DNA of 64,000 nt, taken from contig JAOZHU010000035.1 in the NCBI GenBank assembly GCA_026014705.1, forward strand, positions 99,446 through 163,445. Reading direction: 5' to 3'. Numbering within the stretch: the stretch's first letter is position 1; each line of letters begins with the position of its first letter. The DNA comes from Candidatus Bathyarchaeota archaeon. GTDB lineage: Archaea > Thermoproteota > Bathyarchaeia > Bathyarchaeales > Bathycorpusculaceae. The notes under the pieces were generated by a model that was not told the DNA's origin, made no database searches, and worked only from the letters and a program-made list of their open reading frames with translations. The position numbers and the translations under genes were made by a program. Shown here piece after piece: positions 62,527-64,000 of this stretch.

Positions 62527-63753
62527 TCAAATTGATGGATTGGCGGGTGTTTGAAAAGATGTTCTTGCTCTGTTAAGCGTTACTATAGCGCCAACTTGCA
62601 GGAGCAAAACAAGTCCAGCCAAAACAATCCATGAATAACCATAGTCGAGGAGGAAACCAAAGATTACCCCGCTTGCCAGCGTGCCAACACCCAAAACCGT
62701 GTTGAAAACCCCGTATGCTGTGCCTCTCTTGCATAACGGGATAAACTCGCATACTGCAGCGCGGTAAATCGACTCTTGCATGCCCAAAACGAGACCAAAC
62801 ATTACACAAGCCGCGATTACGCCTGCAAGGCCTCCAAAAGAAACTAGCAACACTGGGAAAACAGATAACACGAACGGGAGGGCAAGAATCTTCATGCCCA
62901 ATTTATCAAACAAGTGACCAGAAACAAGCGCCATAGGCGCGTCAACTGCTTGTACCACCACGTAGAGAAGCGGCACCATCCACGCTTGACCAAGGGGCTG
63001 CAGAATCAACGAGCCACTGAAGAGTATAAGTGCAACTGGGATGAGCCCTAGAGTGTTCAAGAAAACTGCTAAGCAGTATATCCAGAAGCCACAGCTGAGC
63101 GGAACTTTCTCATCTATGTCTTTTACCACTTCGGCTTCTACGCTTTTGCCGACTTTTCTGTAAGTGTAAATGATTGCCATAACCATTAACGCGAAGGGGA
63201 TTAGCAGAAATCCGAAGGCTGCAGGGTAGCTGTTTGCAGTAAACAACAGAACTGCACTGAAGATTAGGGGACCGATTATGGCGCCTATTTGGTCTATGGC
63301 TTCGTGAAGTCCGAACGCCTTTCCAGTGCCGACGTTTTTGCTGATTATGGACACAACGGTGTCTCTTGACGGAGACCTTAACGCTTTGCCCAACCTCTCC
63401 AAAAGGAGCAGCACAATAACTAGTTCGAGGCTGAATGTGAAGCCCATAAGTGGTATCGCAAGGATAAGCCCGTAACCGGCGAAAATGAACAGCCAGTACG
63501 CCTTGCTTCTGTCTGAGAGACTTCCGCTGACAAGCCTGGCGCTGTAGCCTACGAATTCTCCGACGCCACTGACTGCGCCAACGAGCAGTGCTGAGGCACC
63601 TAGGAACAGCAAATAGTCGGGGGCGATTCCTCTGCCTGACTCATAAACGATATCTCCAAGCATGCTAACGATGCCCATAGCCAGAATTGCTATGTAGGCA
63701 GTTCGTTTTGAAATCTTCAAGCCGTCAGCCAGGCTTTCGCCTCCTATTGACAC
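62527..63753 (-). CDS. major facilitator superfamily transporter
   Basis: 408-aa, 12-TM ORF; VGEFVGYSARLVSGSLSDRSKAYW, LERLGKALRSPSRDTVVS. Confidence 0.93.
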   Translation of the reverse strand: MSIGGESLADGLKISKRTAYIAILAMGIVSMLGDIVYESGRGIAPDYLLFLGASALLVGAVSGVGEFVGYSARLVSGSLSDRSKAYWLFIFAGYGLILAIPLMGFTFSLELVIVLLLLERLGKALRSPSRDTVVSIISKNVGTGKAFGLHEAIDQIGAIIGPLIFSAVLLFTANSYPAAFGFLLIPFALMVMAIIYTYRKVGKSVEAEVVKDIDEKVPLSCGFWIYCLAVFLNTLGLIPVALILFSGSLILQPLGQAWMVPLLYVVVQAVDAPMALVSGHLFDKLGMKILALPFVLSVFPVLLVSFGGLAGVIAACVMFGLVLGMQESIYRAAVCEFIPLCKRGTAYGVFNTVLGVGTLASGVIFGFLLDYGYSWIVLAGLVLLLQVGAIVTLNRARTSFQTPANPSI

Positions 63754-63810
63754 TTTTTGGCAAGCTAACCCTTTAACTTCTTTGCTTGTTTAAGAAGAAT
63801 TCACCTTGTA

Positions 63811-63978
63811 TTAGGTGTTAAATCTGATTTCCATCTGCTGTTCAGAGGGCTTAAAGAAAACGTTCTCAAAGAACAGTTCCACGTACTCACTTCTGGACCT
63901 TTGCTGTTTTGAGGCTTCTTGGTCTATCCGCTGCAAGACGCGTTTTGAGAGAGCTAAGCTCACTGGGTGCTTACGCAT
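63811..63978 (-). CDS. ribbon-helix-helix DNA-binding protein (not in ORF track)
   Basis: MRKHPVSLALSKRVLQRIDQEASKQQRSRSEYVELFFENVFFKPSEQQMEIRFNT (55 aa); classic RHH beta strand, helix, RSRSEYV helix; GAGGAG upstream. Confidence 0.8.
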   Translation of the reverse strand: MRKHPVSLALSKRVLQRIDQEASKQQRSRSEYVELFFENVFFKPSEQQMEIRFNT

Positions 63979-64000
63979 AAGAAGGCTCCTCTGAATGCTT

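Noticed and set aside
1-64000. CRISPR array, prophage, integrase, IS element or rRNA operon
   Set aside because: None recognised: no regularly spaced 25-37-nt repeats, no transposase/integrase/capsid/terminase motifs among the ORFs, no rRNA sequence.

Overview
This 64-kb window is a compact archaeal chromosome segment. Evidence: GatD/GatE, TiaS, archaeal AlaRS, NurA-HerA, aIF6, S19e/L39e/L31e/L18Ae, prefoldin alpha, FtsY and apgM-type phosphoglycerate mutase. Lineage is inferred as a TACK/Bathyarchaeia-like archaeon from gene content only. No CRISPR array, rRNA, integrase or transposase was recognised. Two tRNA genes are readable: tRNA-Ala(GGC), and a tRNA-Leu(CAG) that appears to be split by a ~26-nt non-canonical intron in the anticodon stem. 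Four short genes absent from the supplied ORF track were read directly: L39e, a 55-aa ribbon-helix-helix protein, a 36-aa double-CxxC zinc ribbon and a possible 38-aa ORF. The observations most worth a second look are: (i) a one-base frameshift that separates the conserved N-terminus from a LysN-type aminotransferase; (ii) the intron-bearing tRNA-Leu; (iii) a dispersed intergenic element, TTTAAATAGGGGGGCTATAG(A/T)TTTTTCC, in at least four or five copies; (iv) a 92-nt candidate structured RNA closed by a perfect 13-bp stem; (v) a four-member family of small two-domain winged-helix proteins, three in one overlapping operon and one beside nurA-herA; (vi) a tandem 12-bp operator at a PadR-controlled ABC exporter operon; (vii) a pseudo-GTPase EF-Tu-like protein; and (viii) an L31e with a long acidic N-terminal extension. 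Product calls come from motif recognition by eye; no database search was run.
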